Shown in pieces: positions 8,269-15,301 of a stretch of DNA of 25,670 nucleotides (its first letter is position 1; the number at the start of each line of letters is the position of its first letter). The notes beneath the pieces were generated by a model. That model saw only the letters and a list, made by a program, of their open reading frames with translations. It had not been told where the DNA came from and did no database searches. Made by a program: the position numbers and the translations under genes. The DNA lies in contig JAUSAU010000091.1 of the NCBI GenBank assembly GCA_030652345.1, forward strand, positions 1 through 25,670. Reading direction: 5' to 3'. The stretch comes from Coriobacteriia bacterium. Lineage in GTDB: Bacteria; Actinomycetota; Coriobacteriia; Anaerosomatales; PALSA-660.

Positions 8269-9570
8269 TCAGACCGCGTCGATCGCCCGCTGCGCGACCT
8301 CGCGCGCCCGCGCACCCGCGCGATCCGCCGCGCCGGTGGGGAAGCAGGGCCGTGAGTCCCGCACGCGCCACGAGCCCGCGGTGATGACGGCGGCCAGCGT
8401 ATCGCGTCCCGCCTTCTTCACGACGGCCGTCTCGGGATCGGCCGTGGCGGCGATCCTGAAGACCGCGACGTCCGCCTGCTTGCCGGGTTCGAGCGAGCCC
8501 AGTGTGTCGCCCAGCCCGAGCGCGCGCGCACCGTCGGTGGTGACCATCCTGAGCAGGCGCCGGGACGTGATCGCGGGGCCGAGGCGCCGGATGGCGCGCA
8601 CCTCGTTCATCAAGTCGAGGTCGGCATTGCTCGCCGCGGAGTCGGTGCCCAGCGCGATCGTCACACCTGCGGCGTAGAGCTCGGACACCGGGGGGTGCCC
8701 GTTGCCGAGGTACTCGTTGCTGCGCGGACACAGCGCGACGCCGCGTGTCTTCTGCTTGAGCAGGCGGATGTCGTCGGCGTCCACCTGCACGCAGTGGATG
8801 GCGAGCGCGTCATCGAGTACGCCGAGCGAGTCGAGGTAGGCCACCGGGGAACGCCGGGGGGTGGTGAAGTCCGGCGCCAGCCTCCGCGCGATCGGAGCGA
8901 ACGGCCCGGCACCGTGCCTGGTGAGTTCGCTCTCTGCCAGCGATTCAGCGACGTGGACCGCGTAGCCGACACCGTGCGCCGCGGCGATCGTATGGGTCGC
9001 CTGCAGGAGCTGCGGGCCCGATGAGTAGGGGGCGTGCGGCGAGATGCCGCATCGTGTACGCCCTGTCGTGCACGATCCGCGGCCCGTGGGGAATTCGCTG
9101 TCCGCCAATTCGCCGGACAGATCGGCGGCGTCGATGCCAAGGACCTCCCAGAAGAATGCGCCCGCGACGCCGGCGTCCGCGGTGGCGGCGAGCGCCTCCG
9201 GCCCGTAGACGATGTCGCCGACAGCCGTCACACCGCACTGCAGGGATTCGATCGCGCCGAGCGAGGCAGATGCAGCGAAGTCGTCGTGGCCCATCGCCAG
9301 CACGGCGCGCGTCACGGTGCCGAGCCAGGGTGCGAACTCCCCGCGCGGGGTGAGCCCCTGCAGGACCGTCAGCGACAGGTGCGTGTGCGCGTTGACGAGC
9401 CCGGGCGTGATGATGCAGTCAGCGAAGTACTCGGCTGGCTGCGCCGGGTGCGCGGCGACCAGGTCATCGAACGTACCGACCTCGACGACCTGTGATGCGT
9501 GGCAGTAGACGCCCCCACGCCGCGTCGGCGCACCGACGCCGGTGATGAGCCAGTCAGCTCCGACGATCAC
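8269..9570 (-). CDS. TRZ/ATZ-family amidohydrolase, probable nucleoside deaminase (aminofutalosine or MTA/SAH type)
   Basis: A 433-residue metal-dependent hydrolase with the full deaminase ligand set: H62 and H64 in VNAHTHLS, H206 in YAVHVAES with E209, H259 in LAIHC and D310 in LGTDSAASN. The C-terminus returns to the composite beta-barrel (LGSLEPGKQADVAVF). This subgroup includes 5'-methylthioadenosine/S-adenosylhomocysteine deaminase and 6-aminodeoxyfutalosine deaminase, which convert a 6-amino to a 6-oxo purine; sequence alone does not tell them apart. Context: its GTG start overlaps the stop of an MTAP-family phosphorylase gene (GTGA on the minus strand), and mqnE, mqnA and mqnC lie 7-10 kb away. 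A cytosine/guanine-type deaminase is less likely. Confidence 0.85.
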   Translation of the reverse strand: MIVGADWLITGVGAPTRRGGVYCHASQVVEVGTFDDLVAAHPAQPAEYFADCIITPGLVNAHTHLSLTVLQGLTPRGEFAPWLGTVTRAVLAMGHDDFAASASLGAIESLQCGVTAVGDIVYGPEALAATADAGVAGAFFWEVLGIDAADLSGELADSEFPTGRGSCTTGRTRCGISPHAPYSSGPQLLQATHTIAAAHGVGYAVHVAESLAESELTRHGAGPFAPIARRLAPDFTTPRRSPVAYLDSLGVLDDALAIHCVQVDADDIRLLKQKTRGVALCPRSNEYLGNGHPPVSELYAAGVTIALGTDSAASNADLDLMNEVRAIRRLGPAITSRRLLRMVTTDGARALGLGDTLGSLEPGKQADVAVFRIAATADPETAVVKKAGRDTLAAVITAGSWRVRDSRPCFPTGAADRAGARAREVAQRAIDAV

Positions 9571-10433
9571 GGGCGCGCATCCTCATCCCGCTCGTCGTCG
9601 ATCGAGAGCAGGGACGGCTTGCGGAACTCATCGCACCCGCAAGCCGCGTCGAGGTCGGCGTCGGCGATCGCGTCGAGTGTCACGCGGGCGATCGCATCGG
9701 CCTCTTCGTGGAAGATCTGCTTGAGTTCGTGGTGCTCCCACTCGCGGACGACGCCCTCGCCGTAGTTCACGACGATGTAGATGCCCGCGTAGCAGGCGCC
9801 GATGTCGCGCGCCAGGACGACCTCGGGCGCGAACGACTGCCCGATGACGTCGCCGCCCAGGCGCCGCATGTATTCGACCTCGGCGACGGACTCGAAGCGC
9901 GGACCGTCGGTGACGAGGTAGGTGCCCCGCGGGAACACCCTCGGGAACGACTCGCTCGCGCCGTCGTAGAGGTGACGGTGCAGGTCCGGACAGACCGGCT
10001 TGCGCATGATCAGCAGGTGGTCGCCGCGCACGTAGATGTCCTGGCGGTTCGTCAGGTCGATGAAGTCGCTGGGTACGACGATATCCCGCGGATCGAGCAG
10101 GTGATTGAGCGACCCGACCCCGCCGTCGGCCAGGACCTTGCGAACACCGGACTTCATGAAGACCCAGAACGTCTGCAGCGACGCATCCGCGCGCTTCACC
10201 CCGCGTCGCCACCCGTGCATGCGCACGGCGAGTGCCTCACGGGGGCCGCGCGGCCCGGTGACGCGGAAGTGCGTGAACGAGGGTGAGCGCCCGAACGGCG
10301 TGTCGAAGACGAGCCCCTCGGCGAGGACCTCGACGCGCTCGTCGGCCACGGCGTGGGGGAACGGGCGCGACAGCGTCCCGGAACCCCCGCATACGCCGAA
10401 GACGGCCCGCGGTATGTCAGTGGAATACGGCAT
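9567..10433 (-). CDS. MTAP-family nucleoside phosphorylase, likely 6-oxopurine specific
   Basis: A 288-residue enzyme of the PNP/MTAP family, which splits purine nucleosides with phosphate. Visible are the phosphate-binding GVCGGSG (13-19), PSDFIDLTNR (121-130), the base/sugar loop TDGPRFES (175-182), and DVIGQSFAPEVVLARDIGACYA (195-216). Adenine-specific MTAPs have an Asp after the following strand (TDYD); here the residue is Asn (N223 in VVNYGEG), as in hypoxanthine/guanine-type enzymes. Together with the overlapping deaminase gene this suggests a two-step path: deaminate, then phosphorolyse to hypoxanthine. Good ribosome site GGGAGGG. It follows ndh by 52 nt on the same strand. A C-terminal tail of about 30 residues (CGCDEF...) is extra and contains two Cys. 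Confidence 0.85.
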   Translation of the reverse strand: MPYSTDIPRAVFGVCGGSGTLSRPFPHAVADERVEVLAEGLVFDTPFGRSPSFTHFRVTGPRGPREALAVRMHGWRRGVKRADASLQTFWVFMKSGVRKVLADGGVGSLNHLLDPRDIVVPSDFIDLTNRQDIYVRGDHLLIMRKPVCPDLHRHLYDGASESFPRVFPRGTYLVTDGPRFESVAEVEYMRRLGGDVIGQSFAPEVVLARDIGACYAGIYIVVNYGEGVVREWEHHELKQIFHEEADAIARVTLDAIADADLDAACGCDEFRKPSLLSIDDERDEDARP

Positions 10434-10479
10434 CGAATCCCTCCCGCTGACAGTATGCCATGGCGTCAGCGTGCGGCCC

Positions 10480-10495
10480 GCACAGCTAGCTGTGC
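10480..10495. repeat. 16-bp perfect palindrome at the ndh stop codon
   Basis: GCACAGCTAGCTGTGC is its own reverse complement and spans the ndh TAG stop. As RNA it could form a 6-bp stem with a CUAG loop. It may be a weak terminator or pause between ndh and the phosphorylase gene, or chance. Confidence 0.3.
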
Positions 10496-11757
10496 ATGCG
10501 CAGCATCTGTCGCGTCCGGCTCCAGGCGAGCCGGAACGAGCCGACCTCGAGCCAGTAGATGATGTAGGTGAGGCGCTTCATGACGATCGCGAAGCGGCCG
10601 GAGACGTTGACGCCGAACATCCAACCGACGCCGTAGTGCGGGCCGATGCTGACGAACTCGCCGTGCATGTTCGACTTGAACGGGGTTGTGGCCTGCCCGC
10701 GCGCCTCCGCCAGGATGTTCTCGGCGGTCTTTTCGGCCTCTCGGATCGCGAACTGGCACAGCATCGGCAGCACGCGGTCGTCTTTCGGATCGCGGAACGC
10801 GGCAACGTCACCGATCACATAGATCGAGTCGTGCCCCTGGGCTTTGAGAGTCGTGTCGCACACCAGCCGTCCGGAGTTGTCCGCGACCATCCCCCAGTTC
10901 GCTGCGTCGGGGTCTGCGTGCGCTCCGCCGCACCACACCAGGACCGGCGACGGGACCTCCTTGCCGCTCTCCAGATGCGCGACGCCGTTCTCCACCCGGC
11001 TGAGCTTGGAGCCGACCTCGAGCGTGACACCCATCTTGGCCAGGCGGCGCTTGGCGCGCTCTCTCTGGGCGGGAGGCAGGTCGTAGAGGATGTCGCCTCG
11101 TCCCTCGACGAGCGTGACGCTGATCTCGCCCGGGTCGAAACCCGAACCGCGCACCATACGTGGCAGGACGTCCGCGATCGTTCCCACGATCTCGACGCCG
11201 GTGGCTCCGCCGCCGATCACCGTGAAGGAGAGTTCCCGCGCCCGCTTCACCGGGTCGGTCAAGGTCGCGGCGATCTTGAACTGCCGCTCGATCGAGCGCT
11301 GCAGGTCCTGGGCGTCGCTCACCGACCACATGGTGATGGCGTGGTCTGCCAGGCCGGGGACCGGCGGGATGAACGGGATGGCGCCGGTCGCCAGCACGAC
11401 GCGCCATGCGGGGAGCTCGCACTCACGGCATCCGCGCGGGCCGATCCAGACCGAGGGCTTGTCGGGATCCACCGTCTCGAGGCGATGGTAGACGGCCTTG
11501 ATCGGCAATCCCTTGAAGATGGAGCGGTGCCACAACTCCGCGAACTGCGGCCTCGGCGTGCCCGCCGCGACCAGGTCGAGCTCGGAGAGCGCCTGCTGAT
11601 AGGGGCGCGGGTCGACGAGCACGACCTCGATGCCGTCGCTGTCCTTCATGCGATGGGCGAGCGTGACGGCGAACGTGATGCCGGCGTAGCCGCCGCCGAC
11701 GACGACGACGCGACGCGGGTGACCTGGTGCCAGGGACCGGGGATCGACGGTCTCCAT
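10486..11757 (-). CDS. ndh: type II NADH dehydrogenase (NADH:menaquinone oxidoreductase), FAD-dependent
   Basis: A 423-residue flavoprotein with two dinucleotide folds: the FAD-binding VVVVGGGYAGITFA (17-30) and the NADH-binding FTVIGGGATGVEIVGTIAD. The ATG motif around LATGAIPF and the FAD-site YVIGDVAAF with a downstream Q-F-A-I-R-E-A segment match NDH-2/disulfide-reductase-like oxidoreductases. The C-terminal amphipathic part (YWLEVGSFRLAWSRTRQML) is the usual membrane anchor and quinone-site region. It transfers electrons from NADH to menaquinone without pumping protons. The start at 11757 has a very strong AAGGAGGAG. A Rex-like operator lies directly upstream, fitting repression when NADH is low. 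It heads a probable operon with the phosphorylase and amidohydrolase genes. Confidence 0.88.
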   Translation of the reverse strand: METVDPRSLAPGHPRRVVVVGGGYAGITFAVTLAHRMKDSDGIEVVLVDPRPYQQALSELDLVAAGTPRPQFAELWHRSIFKGLPIKAVYHRLETVDPDKPSVWIGPRGCRECELPAWRVVLATGAIPFIPPVPGLADHAITMWSVSDAQDLQRSIERQFKIAATLTDPVKRARELSFTVIGGGATGVEIVGTIADVLPRMVRGSGFDPGEISVTLVEGRGDILYDLPPAQRERAKRRLAKMGVTLEVGSKLSRVENGVAHLESGKEVPSPVLVWCGGAHADPDAANWGMVADNSGRLVCDTTLKAQGHDSIYVIGDVAAFRDPKDDRVLPMLCQFAIREAEKTAENILAEARGQATTPFKSNMHGEFVSIGPHYGVGWMFGVNVSGRFAIVMKRLTYIIYWLEVGSFRLAWSRTRQMLRMHS

Positions 11758-11768
11758 GGTTCTCCTCC

Positions 11769-11786
11769 TTGTGTATGTGTTCACAA
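11769..11786. promoter_or_regulatory. Rex operator (redox-sensing repressor site) in front of ndh
   Basis: TTGTGTATGTGTTCACAA matches the Rex consensus TTGTGAA-N4-TTCACAA with a single mismatch. It lies between the candidate -10 box and the ribosome site of ndh, where a bound repressor would block transcription. Rex releases DNA when NADH rises; ndh is a known Rex target in other Gram-positive bacteria. No rex gene is in this window. Confidence 0.75.
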
Positions 11787-11788
11787 GC

Positions 11789-11818
11789 ACTGTATCCCTG
11801 AACGGCGTCGTGATGCAA
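11789..11818 (-). promoter_or_regulatory. candidate ndh promoter
   Basis: Read on the minus strand: TTGCAT (11818-11813), an 18-nt spacer and TACAGT (11794-11789). The start point would fall inside the Rex operator. Each box matches four of six consensus bases. Confidence 0.5.
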
Positions 11819-11856
11819 CGACGCAAGGGCGTGCCGACGCTCGGACGGGCTGCTGG

Positions 11857-11862
11857 TAGACT
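11857..11862 (+). promoter_or_regulatory. -10 box of a leaderless promoter for cardiolipin synthase
   Basis: TAGACT lies 6 nt before the ATG at 11869 in the context CTGGTAGACT (a TGG extension). Transcription would begin at or next to the start codon, and no ribosome site is present. The -35 region is not clear. Confidence 0.5.
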
Positions 11863-11868
11863 CGGTCC

Positions 11869-13305
11869 ATGGTAACCACGTTTGTCGGCATCGCGGTCTA
11901 CGTCTACGTCATCGGAGTGGCGGTCCTGCTCATCTGGGAGGACCGGGACCCGACGACGACGCTCGCATGGCTTCTCCTCCTTATCTTCCTGCCCGTTCTT
12001 GGCATCCCTCTCTACCTGCTCTTCGGACGCAACTGGCGCTGGCGTCGTCGCGCCAGCCGCATCGCGCACGAGATCGACACGGCATCGGCCACGTTCATGG
12101 ACCCGATCCGGGCTGCGAATGCCGACCTCATCGCGACGTGTCATCCGTCGATGCAGGGCAGCGACATCGCCAAGATCTCTCACAGCATCGAGGCCCAGTG
12201 CGGCGCGACGCCGCTGCCGGCGAGGTCCGTCGACGTGATCGCGTCAGGTGAGGAGAAGTTCCGGCGGCTGATCGAGGACATCGACGGCGCGCGCTCGTTC
12301 GTCCATCTCCAGTACTTCATCTGGGAGTGCGACGGGCTGACCGGACACGTCGTCGACGCGCTGAAGCGCAAGGTCGCGGAGGGTGTGGAGGTCCGGCTGA
12401 CCTACGACCTGGTCGGCTCCCTGTGGTACGGCAAGGAGCAACTCAGGGCGCTCGAGGCCGCCGGCGCGCAGGTCAGGGCCGACATCACGAACGTCAACAA
12501 GCTCAACTACCGGAACCACCGCAAGATCGTCGTCATCGACGGATGCACGGGCTACACGGGCGGGTTCAACGTCGGACAGGAGTACATCGACGGCGGGCGA
12601 CGATTCCCGGCGTGGCGTGACACGCACCTTCGCATCACGGGGCCGTTCGTGGCCGAGCTCCAGCGCCTGTTCGCCGGCCGCTGGTACGAGTCGACCGGCG
12701 AGTCGTTGTTCTCGGACCGCTACTTCCCGTGCGATCGACTCGGTATCGATGAACCCCGCTTCGTCCTCCAGATCGAGCACTCGAGCGTCGAGAGCGAATG
12801 GGAGGCGATCCGGCAGTCGTTCATCCTCGCCATCACCAACGCGAACGAGCGGGTCTGGATCTCATCGCCCTACTTCGTGCCGGACGCCGCGCTCTATGAC
12901 GCGATGGTCGCCACGGCGCTGTCAGGTGTCGATGTCCGTCTCGTGATGACCGGGTGGCCCGACAAGCGGATCGCGTTCTGGGCTGCGCACTCGTACTACC
13001 GGCGGTTCCTGGAGGCCGGCGGCCGCATCTACCAGTACCGCGCCGGCTTCTACCACCCCAAAGCGATCACCTTCGACGGCGCCTACTGCACCATCGGGAC
13101 GGCGAACTTCGATGTCCGCTCCCTGCAGCTCCACAGCGAGCTGACGGTCTGGATGTTCGAGCGGGAGATAACGGCGGTGCAAGATCGGCTCTTCGAGGCC
13201 GATATGGCGGCGAGCCACGAGATCACGCTCGACGAGGTGCGCCGCTACAGCGCGGTGCGCCGCTTCCGCAACTCGCTCATGCGCCTCGGCGCCAAGATGC
13301 TGTAG
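11869..13305 (+). CDS. cls: cardiolipin synthase (phospholipase D family)
   Basis: A 478-residue membrane enzyme that joins two phosphatidylglycerols to form cardiolipin. Residues 4-22 and 32-52 are two membrane segments with the conserved DPTTTLAWLLLLIFLPVLG link and LFGRN end. Two HKD catalytic motifs follow: H217-K219-D224 in NHRKIVVIDG and H396-K398-D403 in YHPKAITFDG, the latter followed by GTANFDVRS. The length and layout match ClsA. The start has no ribosome site but sits just after a -10 box, so it is probably leaderless. Its promoter region is divergent from ndh; it converges with the Tim44-like gene across a 22-nt gap without an obvious terminator. Confidence 0.94.
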   Translation: MVTTFVGIAVYVYVIGVAVLLIWEDRDPTTTLAWLLLLIFLPVLGIPLYLLFGRNWRWRRRASRIAHEIDTASATFMDPIRAANADLIATCHPSMQGSDIAKISHSIEAQCGATPLPARSVDVIASGEEKFRRLIEDIDGARSFVHLQYFIWECDGLTGHVVDALKRKVAEGVEVRLTYDLVGSLWYGKEQLRALEAAGAQVRADITNVNKLNYRNHRKIVVIDGCTGYTGGFNVGQEYIDGGRRFPAWRDTHLRITGPFVAELQRLFAGRWYESTGESLFSDRYFPCDRLGIDEPRFVLQIEHSSVESEWEAIRQSFILAITNANERVWISSPYFVPDAALYDAMVATALSGVDVRLVMTGWPDKRIAFWAAHSYYRRFLEAGGRIYQYRAGFYHPKAITFDGAYCTIGTANFDVRSLQLHSELTVWMFEREITAVQDRLFEADMAASHEITLDEVRRYSAVRRFRNSLMRLGAKML

Positions 13306-13327
13306 GCCGCACGAGCAGGCCCGGGTC

Positions 13328-14248
13328 TCAGCCGATCTGCTCGATGCGCACCAGGACCCAGTCGAGCGTCGGGTCGTTCATGGACGCCGCGCAGTACGCG
13401 CACTTCACGTAGTCCTCGGTCGAGACGGCGGCGCCGCAGTTCGGGCACGACGCGATCGTCGCGCCGGCACGGGAGACGGCTCCGGAGCCGCGCATGAACG
13501 TCCAGTACTCGCGGAACGTGGTCGGCGTCGTCCCGTCGCCGAGCTCGGCCGGGTTGACGATCTCGCCGGTGCGCTCGTCCACCGTGTAGTCGATCACCGA
13601 CGCCTCGATGAGCATCGTGACCGAGTCGTAGCCGCCCTCGCGGGTGACCGCGACCGGCCACATGTCGATCAGGCGGAGTGCGTCGAGTTTGTTGATGTGC
13701 CCGGCGGCGATGTAGTCGGTCTGCACCGACGCGTTCAGGATGTTGAACTGCGCGTCAGCGAGGAATCGCCTGGCGGGTTCGAGGTCCCGGGCCATCCAGG
13801 CGTTCTGGATGGCCATGAACATCTCGGTGACGCGTGCACGGAAGGCTTGTTCGGTGAACTCCGGGTCGGTCGACGTGAGCTCCGCGACCGCGGCGGCGGG
13901 CATCGCGGCGGGCGGGGCCGGGACGTCGTTGCGCATGGCCCGCGCGACCTTCACGACGACGAGTCCCACGATGAGTGCGGTGACGACGGAGATGCCGATG
14001 ATGAGCGCGCCGGTGACCGGGTTGTCGAAGGGGCTGCCCGAGCCGCCGGAGGAGTAGCCGCGGCTGCTCGAGGAGAACCCGCTCGAACCGCTGCCCCCGG
14101 AGAATCCGCCGCCGGAGCTGCCGCCGCCGACCTGGCCTCCGCCTGCGCGCGCGAAGGCGACGAGCGGGATCAGGAAGAGGGCGATCGCGACGGCGACGGC
14201 GATGGCCGCGTACGTGCGTCGTCGGGCGGCGCGGTGCTTCCCGGTCAT
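13328..14248 (-). CDS. Tim44-like membrane protein with C-terminal zinc ribbon (second copy)
   Basis: A 306-residue protein. Layout: basic N-terminus and signal or membrane segment (13-33), Gly/Ser-rich stretch (35-72), a membrane segment (78-100), a Tim44-like (NTF2-fold) domain about 125-255 with FRARVTEMFMAIQNAWMARDLEPARRFL, then a four-Cys zinc ribbon (C268, C271, C283, C286) and a final DPTLDWVLVRIEQ. The function in bacteria is not established; Tim44 domains in mitochondria bind membranes and lipids. The fold, the C-terminal 60 residues and the order of parts are shared with the gene directly upstream, so the two are tandem duplicates. Start chosen for the GAGGGGAAG ribosome site. Last gene of the SPFH/Tim44 cassette, separated from its paralog by a strong hairpin. 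Confidence 0.8.
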   Translation of the reverse strand: MTGKHRAARRRTYAAIAVAVAIALFLIPLVAFARAGGGQVGGGSSGGGFSGGSGSSGFSSSSRGYSSGGSGSPFDNPVTGALIIGISVVTALIVGLVVVKVARAMRNDVPAPPAAMPAAAVAELTSTDPEFTEQAFRARVTEMFMAIQNAWMARDLEPARRFLADAQFNILNASVQTDYIAAGHINKLDALRLIDMWPVAVTREGGYDSVTMLIEASVIDYTVDERTGEIVNPAELGDGTTPTTFREYWTFMRGSGAVSRAGATIASCPNCGAAVSTEDYVKCAYCAASMNDPTLDWVLVRIEQIG

Positions 14249-14267
14249 GATCTTCCCCTCATGCGGC

Positions 14268-14301
14268 GAGGGGGCCGACCGGGTGCCCGGCCGACCCCCT
14301 C
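14268..14301 (-). terminator. intercistronic hairpin between the two Tim44-like genes
   Basis: Arms 14268-14282 and 14287-14301 form a 15-bp stem with a 4-nt loop. Two positions that mismatch (A-C) in a plus-strand transcript become G-U pairs in the minus-strand transcript, the direction of the genes. There is no T-tract. Likely a partial terminator or mRNA stabiliser. Confidence 0.65.
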
Positions 14302-14330
14302 GAGTCGATACGATGCGCGCTCGGAACGCG

Positions 14331-15290
14331 CTAGACCTGCTCGATGCGCATGAGGACCCAGTCGAGTGTCGGGTCGTTCATCTGCATGCTGCAGTAGGCG
14401 CACTTCACGTAGTTGCCGTCGGTGACAGGCGCGCCGCAGTTCGGGCACTTCTGGATCGACGAGTCCACCTTGGACACCGCGCCCGACTTGCGCATGAACG
14501 TCCAGTACTCCTGGAACGTCGTCGGCGTCTTGCCGTCGCCGAGCTCGGCCGGATTGACGATCTCCTTCGTGCGCTCGTTGATCGTGTAGTCGATGCATGC
14601 GGCGGTGACGAGCATCTTGACCGAGTCGAAGTCGCCCTCCTTGGTCACCGCGACCGGATGCATCTCGGTGATGTGCACGTTCTGGAGCATGTTGATCGTG
14701 CCGTTGAGCACGTACTCCTGGACGCCGTTGTTGAGCACCGAGAACTGTTGGTCGGCCAGGAAGCGGCGGACCGGCTCCATGTTGCGGTTCATCCACGCGT
14801 ACTGGATGGCGATGAACATCTCGTTGACGCGGCCGTAGAAGATTTGCTCGCTGAATGCCGGGTCCGCCGCTTTGATCTCAGCGAACGGGTCGCCGGCGGG
14901 CATCTGCGGTTCGACGGGCTGGTAGGTGCCGGATGCGTTCGGGTCGAACGTCATCGGGGCACCGCCACCGCCACCATTCTTCTTGTTGTTGCTGATGACG
15001 ACCAGCACGATGACGATCACCACGATGATGATGACCGGGAGGCTGCAGCAGCCGAGGCCACCACCACCGCCGCTGCCGAGGATGATCGGGACGCCGCCGC
15101 CGAGGCTGCTGCCCCCGCTGGACCGGCTCGACGAGCCGCCCGACGAGCGCGATCCGCCCGACGAGCCGCCGACGTGCCCGCCGCCCGCGCGCGCGAGTGC
15201 GAGCGTGGGGACGAGCAGCGCGGCGAGGAGCACCGCGATCGCGAGGACCGCGAGGATCTTACGTGTGAGTTGCCGGTTGAGCCCCCTCAT
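14331..15290 (-). CDS. Tim44-like membrane protein with C-terminal zinc ribbon (first copy)
   Basis: A 319-residue protein with the same plan as the following gene: N-terminal signal or membrane segment (11-33), ARAGGGHVGGSSGGS and a long Ser/Gly-rich run (35-80), a pair of Cys (81-82) directly before a very hydrophobic membrane segment (84-99), a short NNKKN turn and Gly run, a Tim44-like domain (about 140-265, FYGRVNEMFIAIQYAWMNRN), a zinc ribbon (C282, C285, C297, C300) and the ending DPTLDWVLMRIEQV. The start at 15290 has GGAGG, which sits next to the stop codon of the SPFH gene 11 nt away, so the two are translationally linked. The role is not known; inferred to be a membrane partner of the SPFH protein. 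Confidence 0.8.
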   Translation of the reverse strand: MRGLNRQLTRKILAVLAIAVLLAALLVPTLALARAGGGHVGGSSGGSRSSGGSSSRSSGGSSLGGGVPIILGSGGGGGLGCCSLPVIIIVVIVIVLVVISNNKKNGGGGGAPMTFDPNASGTYQPVEPQMPAGDPFAEIKAADPAFSEQIFYGRVNEMFIAIQYAWMNRNMEPVRRFLADQQFSVLNNGVQEYVLNGTINMLQNVHITEMHPVAVTKEGDFDSVKMLVTAACIDYTINERTKEIVNPAELGDGKTPTTFQEYWTFMRKSGAVSKVDSSIQKCPNCGAPVTDGNYVKCAYCSMQMNDPTLDWVLMRIEQV

Positions 15291-15301
15291 CGTGAAGCCT
15301 C

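Noticed and set aside
10105..11859. 584-codon plus-strand open frame opposite ndh and the phosphorylase gene
   Set aside because: The minus-strand proteins carry full family motifs; this frame is a high-GC shadow with His/Asp/Arg-rich low-information sequence.
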